64,000 nucleotides of DNA, taken from CAZSHG01 sp964459995 (GTDB taxonomy: Bacteria > UBP14 > UBA6098). The notes beneath the pieces are model-generated. The model worked only from the letters and a program-made list of their open reading frames with translations. It did not search any database and was not told where the DNA came from. How positions within the stretch are numbered: position 1 is the stretch's first letter; each line of letters starts with the position of its first letter. The stretch covers positions 92,253-156,252 of the forward strand of contig CAYWOR010000007.1 in NCBI GenBank assembly GCA_964459995.1. The letters are read 5' to 3'. Of this stretch, positions 8,882 through 16,921 are shown piece after piece. Position numbers and translations under genes: made by a program.

Positions 8882-9055
8882 TTAGCCTATGCCGATGCAG
8901 GATAGACACAATATTGTGGCATTGGCCAAGACCTCCTCGATGTCGAAGACCTTGGCCCCATGTGCAATAAACACGCCGCACAGAGTTATTATAACCAAGA
9001 ACATCAGCTTTCGCCACATTGGGACGATAGCTTTGTTCGATTTCTGCGCCGCCAT
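8882..9055 (-). CDS. Small CxxC membrane peptide, CD1871A-like
   Basis: A 57-residue reading frame starts at ATG 9055, one base after the HU stop, and ends at 8882, 20 bases before the polyferredoxin gene. It has a basic N-terminus, one membrane helix (about 17-32) and a short helix, and ends in LCLSCIGIG. From memory, a C-terminal CxxCIGIG is the hallmark of the CD1871A-type CXXC peptides that are encoded beside 4Fe-4S membrane proteins. The position and the terminal CxxC agree with that family. Its job is unknown; a small redox relay or assembly factor for the ferredoxin is inferred. It is easily missed because of its size. Confidence 0.75.
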   Translation of the reverse strand: MAAQKSNKAIVPMWRKLMFLVIITLCGVFIAHGAKVFDIEEVLANATILCLSCIGIG

Positions 9056-9056
9056 T

Positions 9057-9368
9057 CTACTTCTTTTTCGGTTGCGGAACGAGAACCTTGAAAGCCTTGC
9101 TGGGCTTAAACACCGGGATTATCCGTGTTTTGATCGGAACCGGATCGCCGGTGCGTGGGTTCCTTGCGACGCGCGGTTTGCGAGTCTTGAGCTTGAATGT
9201 TCCAAAACGGCGGATTTCGATATCTTTGCCCTCGGCCATAACCTCTTTAATAGCCTGAAGGAATCCTTCACAGATAACAGCGGTTTCCGTTTTCGTGAAA
9301 CCGGTCATCTCAGCCACTTTCTCCACGAGATCGGCTTTTGTTACGACTGCATTTGTTTCGGTTGCCAT
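9057..9368 (-). CDS. HU/IHF-family DNA-binding protein
   Basis: The 103-residue protein carries the bacterial DNA-binding protein II fold. Features include the helical dimer core (TKADLVEKVAEMTGFTK), IEIRRFGTFKLK, the DNA-intercalating arm with RNPRTGDPVPI, and a basic tail ending PQPKKK. HU and IHF bend and compact DNA. AGGAGG lies just before ATG 9368. It is followed directly by the small CxxC peptide and the polyferredoxin, so these may share a transcript. HU and IHF subunits cannot be separated confidently by eye; the lone gene favours a HU-like homodimer. Arm residues are intact. Confidence 0.93.
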   Translation of the reverse strand: MATETNAVVTKADLVEKVAEMTGFTKTETAVICEGFLQAIKEVMAEGKDIEIRRFGTFKLKTRKPRVARNPRTGDPVPIKTRIIPVFKPSKAFKVLVPQPKKK

Positions 9369-9415
9369 GCTCCTCCTATCACTTCTTTTGTAATTCGTTG
9401 AGTTTCATCATTATA

Positions 9416-12259
9416 CTAATTGGTTTCTGGATTTACAAGTAGAATATCTCCGATTTTTAAAAGCTTTGGGTCGATATTTGGATTGTCGCGCAGAATTCGG
9501 TCTGTTGTGGTGCCATGCTTGCGCGCGATAGCCCAAAGAGTTTCACCATTTGCCACGGTATGAACAATAGGTTCCGGTTTACTCTCGAAACCGCGAGAAG
9601 AATTAACAGAATGGATTGTAAGAACTTCACCGACGTAAACCAAATCTGTTTTCTTATTGTTCCATTTTTTTATGTCGGCTGTCGAAACACCGTATCTTAC
9701 CGCGATTCCGCTTAACGTCTCACCGGAGGATACTTCGTGGCGAACCATTTGGGGTTTCGCTACGGCTGGAGTTGATTGAACTCCCTTAATCGTTAACTTT
9801 TCGCCGGGGACTATCTTATCGCTCGACTTTGAGTTCCATGATTTGATATCGCTGACGGAAACGTTGTAACGGCGGGCGATGCTTCCAAGATTTTCGCCGG
9901 CGATTACCTCATGAATAACCACAGGATCGAATTTTGTAACCGTCGAGTTGATTTTTAGAACTTCGCCGATTCGGATCGCGTCGGAAGATTTGCCGTTGGC
10001 AAGCTTGATTTCGGCAACGGTTGTGCCGTATTTCTCAGCGATTTGACTGAGCGTTTCGCCCGATTTGACTTTGTGCTCGACCACCTGACGCGTGCTTTGG
10101 CTACTGGAGACTTTGTCGGTATATATAGTCAGTTTGTCCCCTATTTGAAGTCGGGTATCGGTTTTGTCGTTCCAGCGTTGAATCGCTTCGACGGTAACTT
10201 CATATGCCTCGGCGATTTTGCCAAGGTTGTCGCCTTTTTGGACGGTATATGTTATCTTCGAGCGGTTTTGGGTATATCCGCCTGTGCCGGCGGCCGTTTC
10301 GCCGATTATCTGGAGCTTTTGGCCGACTTGTAGGGTGGAGTTATTTGTTAGTCCGTTCCATGTAATGAGGTCGGAAACGTGGACATTGTATCTTCGTGCA
10401 ATAGACCAGAGTGATTCGCCCTTTTGAACAGTGTGGACGATTTTGCCCATAGGTTTCTGTTGAGATTCGGCGGCGAGAAGGGTCAATTTCTGGCCGGGGT
10501 ATATTGTAGATGTTTCATCGAGCTTATTCCATGCAAGCAAATCGCTGGTGCTAACTCCAAAACGCGCCGCTATTGTGCTCGGTGTATCGCCGGACTGGAC
10601 TACATATTCAGTCTGCGCCATTCCTATCGGAATCGTCAGACGCATTCCGGGCTTTATAATCGAGCCTCTACCGAGGTCGTTTGCCAAAAGAAGGTCTTCG
10701 AGAGATACATTGTGGCTTTCGGCGATTTTCGAGAGGGTATCGTTCTTTTTTACGGTGTAATAACGCGAAGTGGGGGCTTTCGAGGTTGAAGCTGGTGTCG
10801 CTGGAATTGGGGTGGCACCTTTTGCGGCGAGTTCCTTTGCAGTCGCCGATGAAACGGGAATTACAAGCTCTTGGCCGATACTAAGCTTGTGGGCACTAGG
10901 AAGGCGATTCGATTCGACGAGCATCGCCACGCTGGTGCCATAGTGATACGCAATTTCGGACAGCGTCTCCCCTTTCTTCACTTTGTGGCGCGCCCAAACA
11001 GTTTTTTCCTCCTGCGGGATAAGAGCATAACGTGCGGCAAAACCATCAGCTTTGCCTGCGGGAACTCGAACGCGATAATTCGTCACGTCCGGTGGAGTGC
11101 AATAACGAAGAATTTCCGGATTAAGCTCCTGAATATAGTTCAGCGAAGTATCTGTGCATTGTGCGATTAGATCGAGGTTAGTTGGCTGGTTTACCTCTAT
11201 GTATTCGAATTCGTATGGCTTGGCATAATCTATCTGAAAACCGTAGATTTGGGGATTTTTAGCGATGATCAGAGCGGCCATGAACAGCGGAACATAATTC
11301 ATTGTTTCGGTCGGAAGTGTCAAATCCCAATAAGACTCGACTTCCTGACTTTTGAGCGATCTTCCTACACGTCCATCGCCGCAATTATATGCGGCGAGAC
11401 AAAGTTCCCAATTACCGAATTTACGGTAGAGACTTCTGAAATAATCAGCGGCGGCTATGGTTGCCTTTTCGGGGTCTCTGCGTTCGTCGATCCACCAGTT
11501 GACTTCGAGCTTGAAAATCTTCCCTGTTGATTTGATGAACTGCCATAATCCCATCGCATGCGCCCAGCTGTAAGCTCTTGGCTCGAACCCGGATTCTACA
11601 AGCGGAAGATAGCCTAAGTCGAGAGGTAATTCCTTCTCTCTGAAGATTTCGTCTATCATCGGTTTGTATCTGCCGGAACGCGAAAGCCAAAGCGTAAATG
11701 GGTCGCGAAGGTTAGTTTGAAAATAGATAATCTTCTCTTTCACCCGATCATTCCAAACGACGGGAAAATCGAATTCGCCGGAGATAGCTTTTGGAAGTTG
11801 ACCTGCAAGTTCGGCAAGCCTTCGCCGGGTGTCCTCCGACATAGCGCGGTCTTCGAGCGCGACCGAGAGAACTATCGGTGCGGCGGTTACGGAAAGGCTT
11901 TCGGAATGGGCAAGTGCAAAACGGTAGTCATAGGCGATTTCGCGAAGAAGAAGGTCGGTTCGTGTGGAAATATCGGGTTCGTCGGAAACATCCACCTGAG
12001 CGATTATTCGAAGGGCTTCGTCGAAATCCTCAACAGCCCTTATCCAATCTCGACGCATGTTATGAGCGACGCCCTTCGCGTAGGCCTCCTCCGCCGCCTG
12101 TAATAGTTGATAAGCTGGATTTAAGGTTTCTTCGGCAACCTTCCTAGGTTGCTTTGTTTCGACATGGGTTTTAGTTATCGATTTCTGGGCGCATCCAGCC
12201 AAAAGGGGCAAAAAAACAACCGCAATCGTGATAAATAACCTTTTTCTAAATTTCTTCAT
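9416..12259 (-). CDS. Lytic murein transglycosylase (MltD-like) lipoprotein with nine LysM repeats
   Basis: The 947-residue protein has a lipobox (LAGC, C23). A helical N-terminal region precedes an SLT/goose-lysozyme-type domain (about 180-340) with GYLPLVESGFEP, where E222 is the expected catalytic acid, followed by GLWQFIKSTG and AAYNCGDGRV. From about 425 to the end there are nine LysM repeats (each about 45-60 residues, starting with patterns such as HKVKKGETLSEIA, ending in IGQELVIPV-like strands). E. coli MltD has far fewer LysM units, so this is an unusually long peptidoglycan-binding tail. It should cleave glycan strands with 1,6-anhydro product formation in the periplasm. It appears monocistronic with its own promoter. 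Confidence 0.92.
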   Translation of the reverse strand: MKKFRKRLFITIAVVFLPLLAGCAQKSITKTHVETKQPRKVAEETLNPAYQLLQAAEEAYAKGVAHNMRRDWIRAVEDFDEALRIIAQVDVSDEPDISTRTDLLLREIAYDYRFALAHSESLSVTAAPIVLSVALEDRAMSEDTRRRLAELAGQLPKAISGEFDFPVVWNDRVKEKIIYFQTNLRDPFTLWLSRSGRYKPMIDEIFREKELPLDLGYLPLVESGFEPRAYSWAHAMGLWQFIKSTGKIFKLEVNWWIDERRDPEKATIAAADYFRSLYRKFGNWELCLAAYNCGDGRVGRSLKSQEVESYWDLTLPTETMNYVPLFMAALIIAKNPQIYGFQIDYAKPYEFEYIEVNQPTNLDLIAQCTDTSLNYIQELNPEILRYCTPPDVTNYRVRVPAGKADGFAARYALIPQEEKTVWARHKVKKGETLSEIAYHYGTSVAMLVESNRLPSAHKLSIGQELVIPVSSATAKELAAKGATPIPATPASTSKAPTSRYYTVKKNDTLSKIAESHNVSLEDLLLANDLGRGSIIKPGMRLTIPIGMAQTEYVVQSGDTPSTIAARFGVSTSDLLAWNKLDETSTIYPGQKLTLLAAESQQKPMGKIVHTVQKGESLWSIARRYNVHVSDLITWNGLTNNSTLQVGQKLQIIGETAAGTGGYTQNRSKITYTVQKGDNLGKIAEAYEVTVEAIQRWNDKTDTRLQIGDKLTIYTDKVSSSQSTRQVVEHKVKSGETLSQIAEKYGTTVAEIKLANGKSSDAIRIGEVLKINSTVTKFDPVVIHEVIAGENLGSIARRYNVSVSDIKSWNSKSSDKIVPGEKLTIKGVQSTPAVAKPQMVRHEVSSGETLSGIAVRYGVSTADIKKWNNKKTDLVYVGEVLTIHSVNSSRGFESKPEPIVHTVANGETLWAIARKHGTTTDRILRDNPNIDPKLLKIGDILLVNPETN

Positions 12260-12295
12260 ACTTATTTAATTGTTAAGTTCCTCGCCTTTGAAATC

Positions 12296-12324
12296 ATATT
12301 ATTTTTCGATTTGCCATATGTCAA
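12296..12324 (-). promoter_or_regulatory. Sigma70-like promoter for the LysM transglycosylase
   Basis: Minus strand TTGACA (perfect), a 17-base spacer and TAATAT, about 37 bases upstream of the ATG at 12259. The remaining AT-rich space up to 12497 shows no gene. Confidence 0.6.
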
Positions 12325-12497
12325 TGCCTTTTTTGCACTTAGACGATATTTTTTTAATACTCTCAAAACAGATATTTCTATAACTCATTACTATACTAGT
12401 TGTTATCCTGATTTACTAAGTTTTAACTAAAAATGATTCCTTTTTTCTCGCGTTCGATTAGCGGATTAGTTATAGCAAAATGGACTCAATAAAATTG

Positions 12498-13241
12498 CTA
12501 GATAAGTGAAAAAAAGTAGAATCCGACTCCGGAGGCGACTATCTGGATGGTCAGGTTGTCAAGCCCATGATTTGTTATAGCTTCGGTAAATGTTGAGGCA
12601 AGCGCGATCGCTAATGCGGCTAAAATGGCTAAACACAAAGGTTTGCCCGAAATGCTCAAAGCTATTGTCGCGGCTATGAAGCCCACAATAAACACCGATA
12701 GCGAACCTTCGAGACTTCGCACCGCCGGAACTCCGCCCAGCGAAGGCACTTTGTATTTATGTTTGCCGAAACGGACTCCAACCGGTTCGGCAATGGCATC
12801 GCCCCAACCGGTAACGAGATAACCCACCGCCGCGAATTCCGAAAAAAGCATATTCGAAATTATTCCGCCTAAAGCGGTCGAGATAAGCGGGATAATAACG
12901 AAGATTGCCCGATGCGGACTGTCGGTTTCTCGTGCGATGGCCTCATAAAAGCCGAAACCATCGCCCTTCATCACCGAGAGAATTATCCAGATCGATGTGA
13001 GCGATCCGAAAAATACAACGGCTTTCAGCCCAAAAGCCAGTTGAAGTATCCCTGCCAGTGTGAAAATTCCGAAATGGAAAATTTTTCGGGTGTAGCCAGT
13101 CTTTAGGTCTTTTTTGGTTTTGAGTCTTCCAACAAAGAAACTCCATAATATAATGAAAAGAGCCAAAGGTGGCCCAAGTATCAAAATTGTCCGTAGATCT
13201 GGGACAGCTTCGAAGAAAAAGACTCGCGTTAGTTCTAACAT
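12498..13241 (-). CDS. Dolichol-kinase/phosphatidate-cytidylyltransferase-like membrane protein
   Basis: The 247-residue protein is almost entirely hydrophobic, with six or seven membrane helices. Between helices it carries GYTRKIFHFG near residue 48 and TGWGDAIAEPVGVRFGKHKY followed by RSLEGS. This order of motifs matches the CTP-dependent lipid-kinase group that includes dolichol kinase, phytol kinase and some diacylglycerol kinases, in which the GDAxA and RSxEGS segments bind nucleotide. It lies 18 bases downstream of an acyl-CoA synthetase gene, so the pair probably serves membrane lipid synthesis or salvage. The lipid substrate (polyprenol, diacylglycerol or phytol-like alcohol) cannot be read from the sequence. 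Confidence 0.72.
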   Translation of the reverse strand: MLELTRVFFFEAVPDLRTILILGPPLALFIILWSFFVGRLKTKKDLKTGYTRKIFHFGIFTLAGILQLAFGLKAVVFFGSLTSIWIILSVMKGDGFGFYEAIARETDSPHRAIFVIIPLISTALGGIISNMLFSEFAAVGYLVTGWGDAIAEPVGVRFGKHKYKVPSLGGVPAVRSLEGSLSVFIVGFIAATIALSISGKPLCLAILAALAIALASTFTEAITNHGLDNLTIQIVASGVGFYFFSLI

Positions 13242-13259
13242 TCCAGAATCAGAGGAGTT

Positions 13260-14948
13260 CTATATTTCTATTCGTTTGCCGTCGAAAAGGTAGCGCTTAA
13301 TCTTGCGGGTTGAGGTTTTCGGGAATTCCTCCAGCTGGATTTTGAAATTCTTCACTCGTTTATACGGCGCTATTTTTTCGTTGACTTTGTTAATTATCTC
13401 TTTGAAGAACCGCTCCATATCTTCCTCTTCGGTGCTTTTGCCGTCACGGTAGAGGGCATCGAAATCGGGAACGATAATGGCGTATGGCTCTTCGGTATTG
13501 TTTCTAACTTGGCCGATAACAAGCGATTCGAGGATGTATGGCGATTTGTTTATCTGCTCTTCGATTTCTTCGGGGTAAACGTTTTTACCGGCGGCAGTAA
13601 CGATGACATTCTTCTCCCTGCCTTTGAGGATAAGAAACCCTTCTTTGTCGAGCATGCCGAGATCGCCGGTTTTAAACCAACCATCTTCAGTGAAAGCGGC
13701 GCGGGTGGCTTCTTCGTTTTTGAAATACTCTTTGAAAACCGGATCGCCCTTTGCGAGAACCTCCCCTACTCCGTCTTTGTCGGGATCGGCGATTTTTATC
13801 TGAACACCTTTGATTGGCGGACCGACAGACTCCGCTTTGTTGTTGTCTGAAGGATTAGCCGCTAAAACCGGTGAAGTTTCTGTAAGACCATATCCCTGAA
13901 TGCATAAAACACCGAAGTTGTTGAAAAACTCGACAATATCTGGCCGAATTGCCGCTCCGCCTGCGACCATTAGGCGAAGTCCTGCAAACCCAATTTTATT
14001 ACGGAAGGGCTTCATTATTGATTTTCCGGAATGGCTTCGGAAGGCTAAATCTATAAACTTGGTCAATCCCATTGCGGAGTTGAACATTGTGGATGCAAGT
14101 GCGCCCTTTTCGTTTAAACCTCTCTGAATTCCGGTATAGAATTTTTCGAAAAGCAACGGCACACCGAGGATGATGGTGGCGTTGGAAGCCTGAATATCTT
14201 CGAGGATTTCTTTTCCTCGAAGCGCTCTGGCGTAACAGATTCCACATCCGAGGGTTAACGGGAGAAGAAAACCGCAGGTAGCCTCGAAAGCATGGTGAAG
14301 CGGCAAAACAGAGATAAAATTGTCCTCGGGGAAAAGGTCGAGTCTTTGGGGCATCGCTTCGATATCGGCAAGTATGTTCCTGTGGGTAAGAATAACCCCT
14401 TTTGGAGAACCTGTTGTTCCGGAGGTATATAGAATTGCGGCCGGTGTGGTATCAGTGTCGTGGTATCTTGGCGGAAACGGCTGGTTTTCGCTGGCGATTA
14501 CTTTGTTCATTTTTTCGAGAATGTAACAGGGAATATCGACATTGGCATCTTCGCTATCCTCGGTTAGACTCTGGCGAAAAGTCTCGGATACGAAAATCGC
14601 CTTGGCCTCGGAGTGACGGAGTATGTGTCTATGCTCCTGTGGGCGAAGCTGGGCATCGAGAGGGATTACGGTGCAACCGGCAGTTTGGATTGCGAGATAA
14701 GCTATCGCCCATTCGGGGCAATTCGGGCCGAGAAGCGCTATATGAGACCCTTTGGCAAATCCTTCGCGCTGGATGAAGGAGGAGACTTTTTTGAAGTTGT
14801 TCACAAGCTCGCCATAGCTGATAATTCGAGGCTCTCCGCCAGGTATATTCACCATAAGGGCTCTGCGTGATTCATCTCTGGAAGCGGCCTGTTCAACAGC
14901 CTGAGGTATCGTTAAACCATTTAGTTTGATATCGACTTTTACGTTCAT
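13260..14948 (-). CDS. AMP-forming long-chain acyl-CoA synthetase-like protein
   Basis: The 562-residue protein belongs to the ANL adenylating superfamily. The P-loop-like AILYTSGTTGSPKGV lies near 174-188, the GYGLTETSPV core follows, and the hinge/ATP-binding GWFKTGDLG and KGREKNVIVTAAGKNVYPEEIE segments are present, as is the C-terminal lysine region (TSTRKIKR). Family members activate fatty acids to acyl-AMP, then acyl-CoA or acyl-ACP. The ATG at 14948 was chosen over an in-frame GTG five codons upstream because AAGGAG lies just before it and overlaps that longer start. It heads a two-gene unit with the lipid-kinase-like gene. Chain-length preference is not evident. Confidence 0.9.
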   Translation of the reverse strand: MNVKVDIKLNGLTIPQAVEQAASRDESRRALMVNIPGGEPRIISYGELVNNFKKVSSFIQREGFAKGSHIALLGPNCPEWAIAYLAIQTAGCTVIPLDAQLRPQEHRHILRHSEAKAIFVSETFRQSLTEDSEDANVDIPCYILEKMNKVIASENQPFPPRYHDTDTTPAAILYTSGTTGSPKGVILTHRNILADIEAMPQRLDLFPEDNFISVLPLHHAFEATCGFLLPLTLGCGICYARALRGKEILEDIQASNATIILGVPLLFEKFYTGIQRGLNEKGALASTMFNSAMGLTKFIDLAFRSHSGKSIMKPFRNKIGFAGLRLMVAGGAAIRPDIVEFFNNFGVLCIQGYGLTETSPVLAANPSDNNKAESVGPPIKGVQIKIADPDKDGVGEVLAKGDPVFKEYFKNEEATRAAFTEDGWFKTGDLGMLDKEGFLILKGREKNVIVTAAGKNVYPEEIEEQINKSPYILESLVIGQVRNNTEEPYAIIVPDFDALYRDGKSTEEEDMERFFKEIINKVNEKIAPYKRVKNFKIQLEEFPKTSTRKIKRYLFDGKRIEI

Positions 14949-14975
14949 TTTTCTCCTTATCACAAATTTTGTTAG

Positions 14976-15004
14976 AATTTACAGCTAATTCCCGAATACC
15001 GCAA
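14976..15004 (-). promoter_or_regulatory. Promoter-like sequence for the acyl-CoA synthetase pair
   Basis: Minus strand TTGCGG, 17-base spacer, TAAATT, 28 bases upstream of the ATG at 14948. The -35 box shares TTGC with several other candidate promoters in this window. Confidence 0.4.
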
Positions 15005-15056
15005 GAGAAAGATTTTGATAGAGATGTCTTCTTCTCGACAATACCTTTTATTCTCC

Positions 15057-15085
15057 TTGACTTATTGGTTAGACTATTTTATTTT
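15057..15085 (+). promoter_or_regulatory. Possible promoter of the glycolytic operon
   Basis: TTGACT, 17-base spacer, TATTTT. A perfect TATAAT also occurs at 15085-15090 but without a well-spaced -35. Either could serve the phosphofructokinase gene starting at 15138. Confidence 0.35.
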
Positions 15086-15137
15086 ATAATGTTGTTTTAC
15101 ATTGATAGGATATGTTTTTGTCGTTCAAGGAGGTATG

Positions 15138-16199
15138 ATGGCTAAAAGAGTTGGAGTTCTCACCGGCGGCGGCGATTGCCCCGGCTTGAATGCCGTGATC
15201 AGGGGACTTGTTTATTCGGGAACCTTCGAGCACGATATGGAATTCGTCGGCATCAAATATGGCTGGAAAGGGCTTTTGGAGAAGGATACGCGACCGCTTG
15301 GAATCGAGGATGTTCGTAATATTGCTTCGGAGGGCGGGACAATTCTTCGCACAAGCAGAACGAACCCGACCAGCGACGAGGCAGAAATCGCGATGGCTGT
15401 AGGAAACTTCCATGAACTCGGATTGGATTATCTCGTAGCTATAGGTGGCGAGGACACTCTCGGCGCGGCGTATAAGCTTTGGCGCGCGGATAACAGCTTC
15501 AAGGTTGTTGGTGTTCCGAAAACGATAGACAACGATCTTTGGGGCACCGATGTGACATTCGGTTTCGATACGGCGATAAACATTGCAGTTGAAGGAATCG
15601 ACAGGCTTCACACGACCGCCAGAAGCCACAATCGTGTGCTTGTTGTTGAACTTATGGGTCGGCATGCCGGTTGGATTGCTCTCGAAACTGGCCTCGCAAG
15701 CAGTGCAGATATTATTCTTCTTCCGGAAGACCCCTTCGATATAGACCATGATCTCTGCGATCCCCTTCGTAGGTTGAAGGAACAGGGCAGAGAATACGCC
15801 ATCGTCGCGGTCAGCGAGGGTGCAAAAATCAAAGTCGAGCACGATGCAGATGGTTCGCTTTTCCTTCAGGATGTCGATCGCGACGAGTTCGGGCATGTCC
15901 GTTTGGGAGGTATCGGAAAGATTCTTGCGGACGAAATCGAAAACCGTATCGGATGGGAAAGCCGCCATGTTGTTTTCGGCCATCTTCAGCGAGGCGGTGC
16001 GCCTTCGGCCTTCGATAGATATATTTCGTTGAGATTCGGTGTAGCCGCGGCGGATGCAGTCGCAGATGATAAATCCGGAGTAATGATCGCTCTTCGCGGA
16101 ATCGATGTCATAGCTATCGAGATGACAGACGAGATTAAGAAAATCAAACGGGTTCCAGATGAGCTTATCCGGTTTGCAAAACTCTTTTCGGGGAGATAA
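15138..16199 (+). CDS. pfkA: 6-phosphofructokinase, probably pyrophosphate-dependent
   Basis: The 353-residue protein is a PfkA-family phosphofructokinase: GGGDCPGLNAVIRG at the N-terminus, PKTIDND (about 127-133), and MGRHAGWIA. Two positions decide phosphoryl donor in this family: E. coli ATP enzyme Gly104 corresponds here to Asp106 (GGEDT), and Gly124 to Lys128 (PKTIDND). The Asp/Lys combination is the signature of PPi-using enzymes, so a reversible PPi-dependent activity on fructose 6-phosphate is likely. AAGGAGG lies four bases before the second of two adjacent ATGs, which is the chosen start. It heads the cluster pfk-lipoprotein-gap-pgk-tpiA-secG. Donor specificity is inferred from residues only. 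Confidence 0.92.
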   Translation: MAKRVGVLTGGGDCPGLNAVIRGLVYSGTFEHDMEFVGIKYGWKGLLEKDTRPLGIEDVRNIASEGGTILRTSRTNPTSDEAEIAMAVGNFHELGLDYLVAIGGEDTLGAAYKLWRADNSFKVVGVPKTIDNDLWGTDVTFGFDTAINIAVEGIDRLHTTARSHNRVLVVELMGRHAGWIALETGLASSADIILLPEDPFDIDHDLCDPLRRLKEQGREYAIVAVSEGAKIKVEHDADGSLFLQDVDRDEFGHVRLGGIGKILADEIENRIGWESRHVVFGHLQRGGAPSAFDRYISLRFGVAAADAVADDKSGVMIALRGIDVIAIEMTDEIKKIKRVPDELIRFAKLFSGR

Positions 16200-16201
16200 A
16201 T

Positions 16202-16900
16202 ATGAAGAGACTCACGATTTCGATCCTAATTCTTATTGCGATTCTTTTTGCGGGATGTTCGAGTATTCCTAAGGACTATAATCCCCCTCAATATCGCCAA
16301 ATAGCCGTTTTCGGGACTTATGTAATGCCTGTAAATTATAACATCGGGTCGAAAGAGGATCTTAAAGATGCGATAACAGAGGGCATTGTCGAAGCTCTCG
16401 CGGATGTAATCGCTGGAGATTATCCCGAATGGCGGACAACGAGCGAGCTTGCGAGGGTCTGCTCGAGATGCGGCTATGATGTCTATCTCGTTGCTCCGAA
16501 TAAATACTTCGAGCAAAGGAAGGATAAGGTTGATGTCGCCCACCAAAAAAGGTTTGAGGGCTGGACTAAGGACGACTATTTCGGATATATCGGCCAGATG
16601 AAGGGCATGGTTCTGAAAACGATGGAGCCAACAGCATATATAATTTGCAGACAGACCGAAGCCAAGCAAAAAGAGGATTCATACACGGTCGAAATGCGCA
16701 GATGGAAGAATGATAGGCTGATTTTCAGCATGAGCTACAGTTATTTCATGAAGAATTACGGTGAATTCTTCTGCGGTGCGGATGTCGGTGAACCTGACGA
16801 AACACCTCGAGAGGAGCATATCATTATCGATGGAAAAAGCGGCAAAGATTCTGCTGATAATAACAGCGATCCCGGTGGAAAGGGATCGCGAATAGAATGA
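16202..16900 (+). CDS. Lipoprotein of unknown function inside the glycolytic operon
   Basis: The 232-residue protein has a classical lipoprotein signal: hydrophobic 6-17 and lipobox FAGC (C19). The mature part is mixed alpha/beta with a CSRCGYDVYLVAPNKYF segment and no motif that I recognise. It starts two bases after the pfk stop and ends 21 bases before gap, so it is certainly cotranscribed with glycolysis. The last 17 codons are low-complexity and polar (DSADNNSDPGGKGSRIE) and also encode a perfect hairpin in the mRNA. Why an envelope lipoprotein is placed in this operon is not clear. Confidence 0.75.
   Translation: MKRLTISILILIAILFAGCSSIPKDYNPPQYRQIAVFGTYVMPVNYNIGSKEDLKDAITEGIVEALADVIAGDYPEWRTTSELARVCSRCGYDVYLVAPNKYFEQRKDKVDVAHQKRFEGWTKDDYFGYIGQMKGMVLKTMEPTAYIICRQTEAKQKEDSYTVEMRRWKNDRLIFSMSYSYFMKNYGEFFCGADVGEPDETPREEHIIIDGKSGKDSADNNSDPGGKGSRIE
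16866..16889 (+). other. Perfect 8-bp hairpin at the end of the lipoprotein gene
   Basis: GCGATCCC, an 8-base loop, GGGATCGC. It lies about 33 bases before the gap start and has no T-run after it. It may stabilise or process the message between the upstream genes and gap. Confidence 0.5.
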
Positions 16901-16921
16901 ACAAATTATATTGGAGGAAAA

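Noticed and set aside
15085..15090. Perfect TATAAT as the glycolytic promoter -10
   Set aside because: No -35 box at acceptable spacing; kept only as an alternative to the weaker TTGACT-17-TATTTT.
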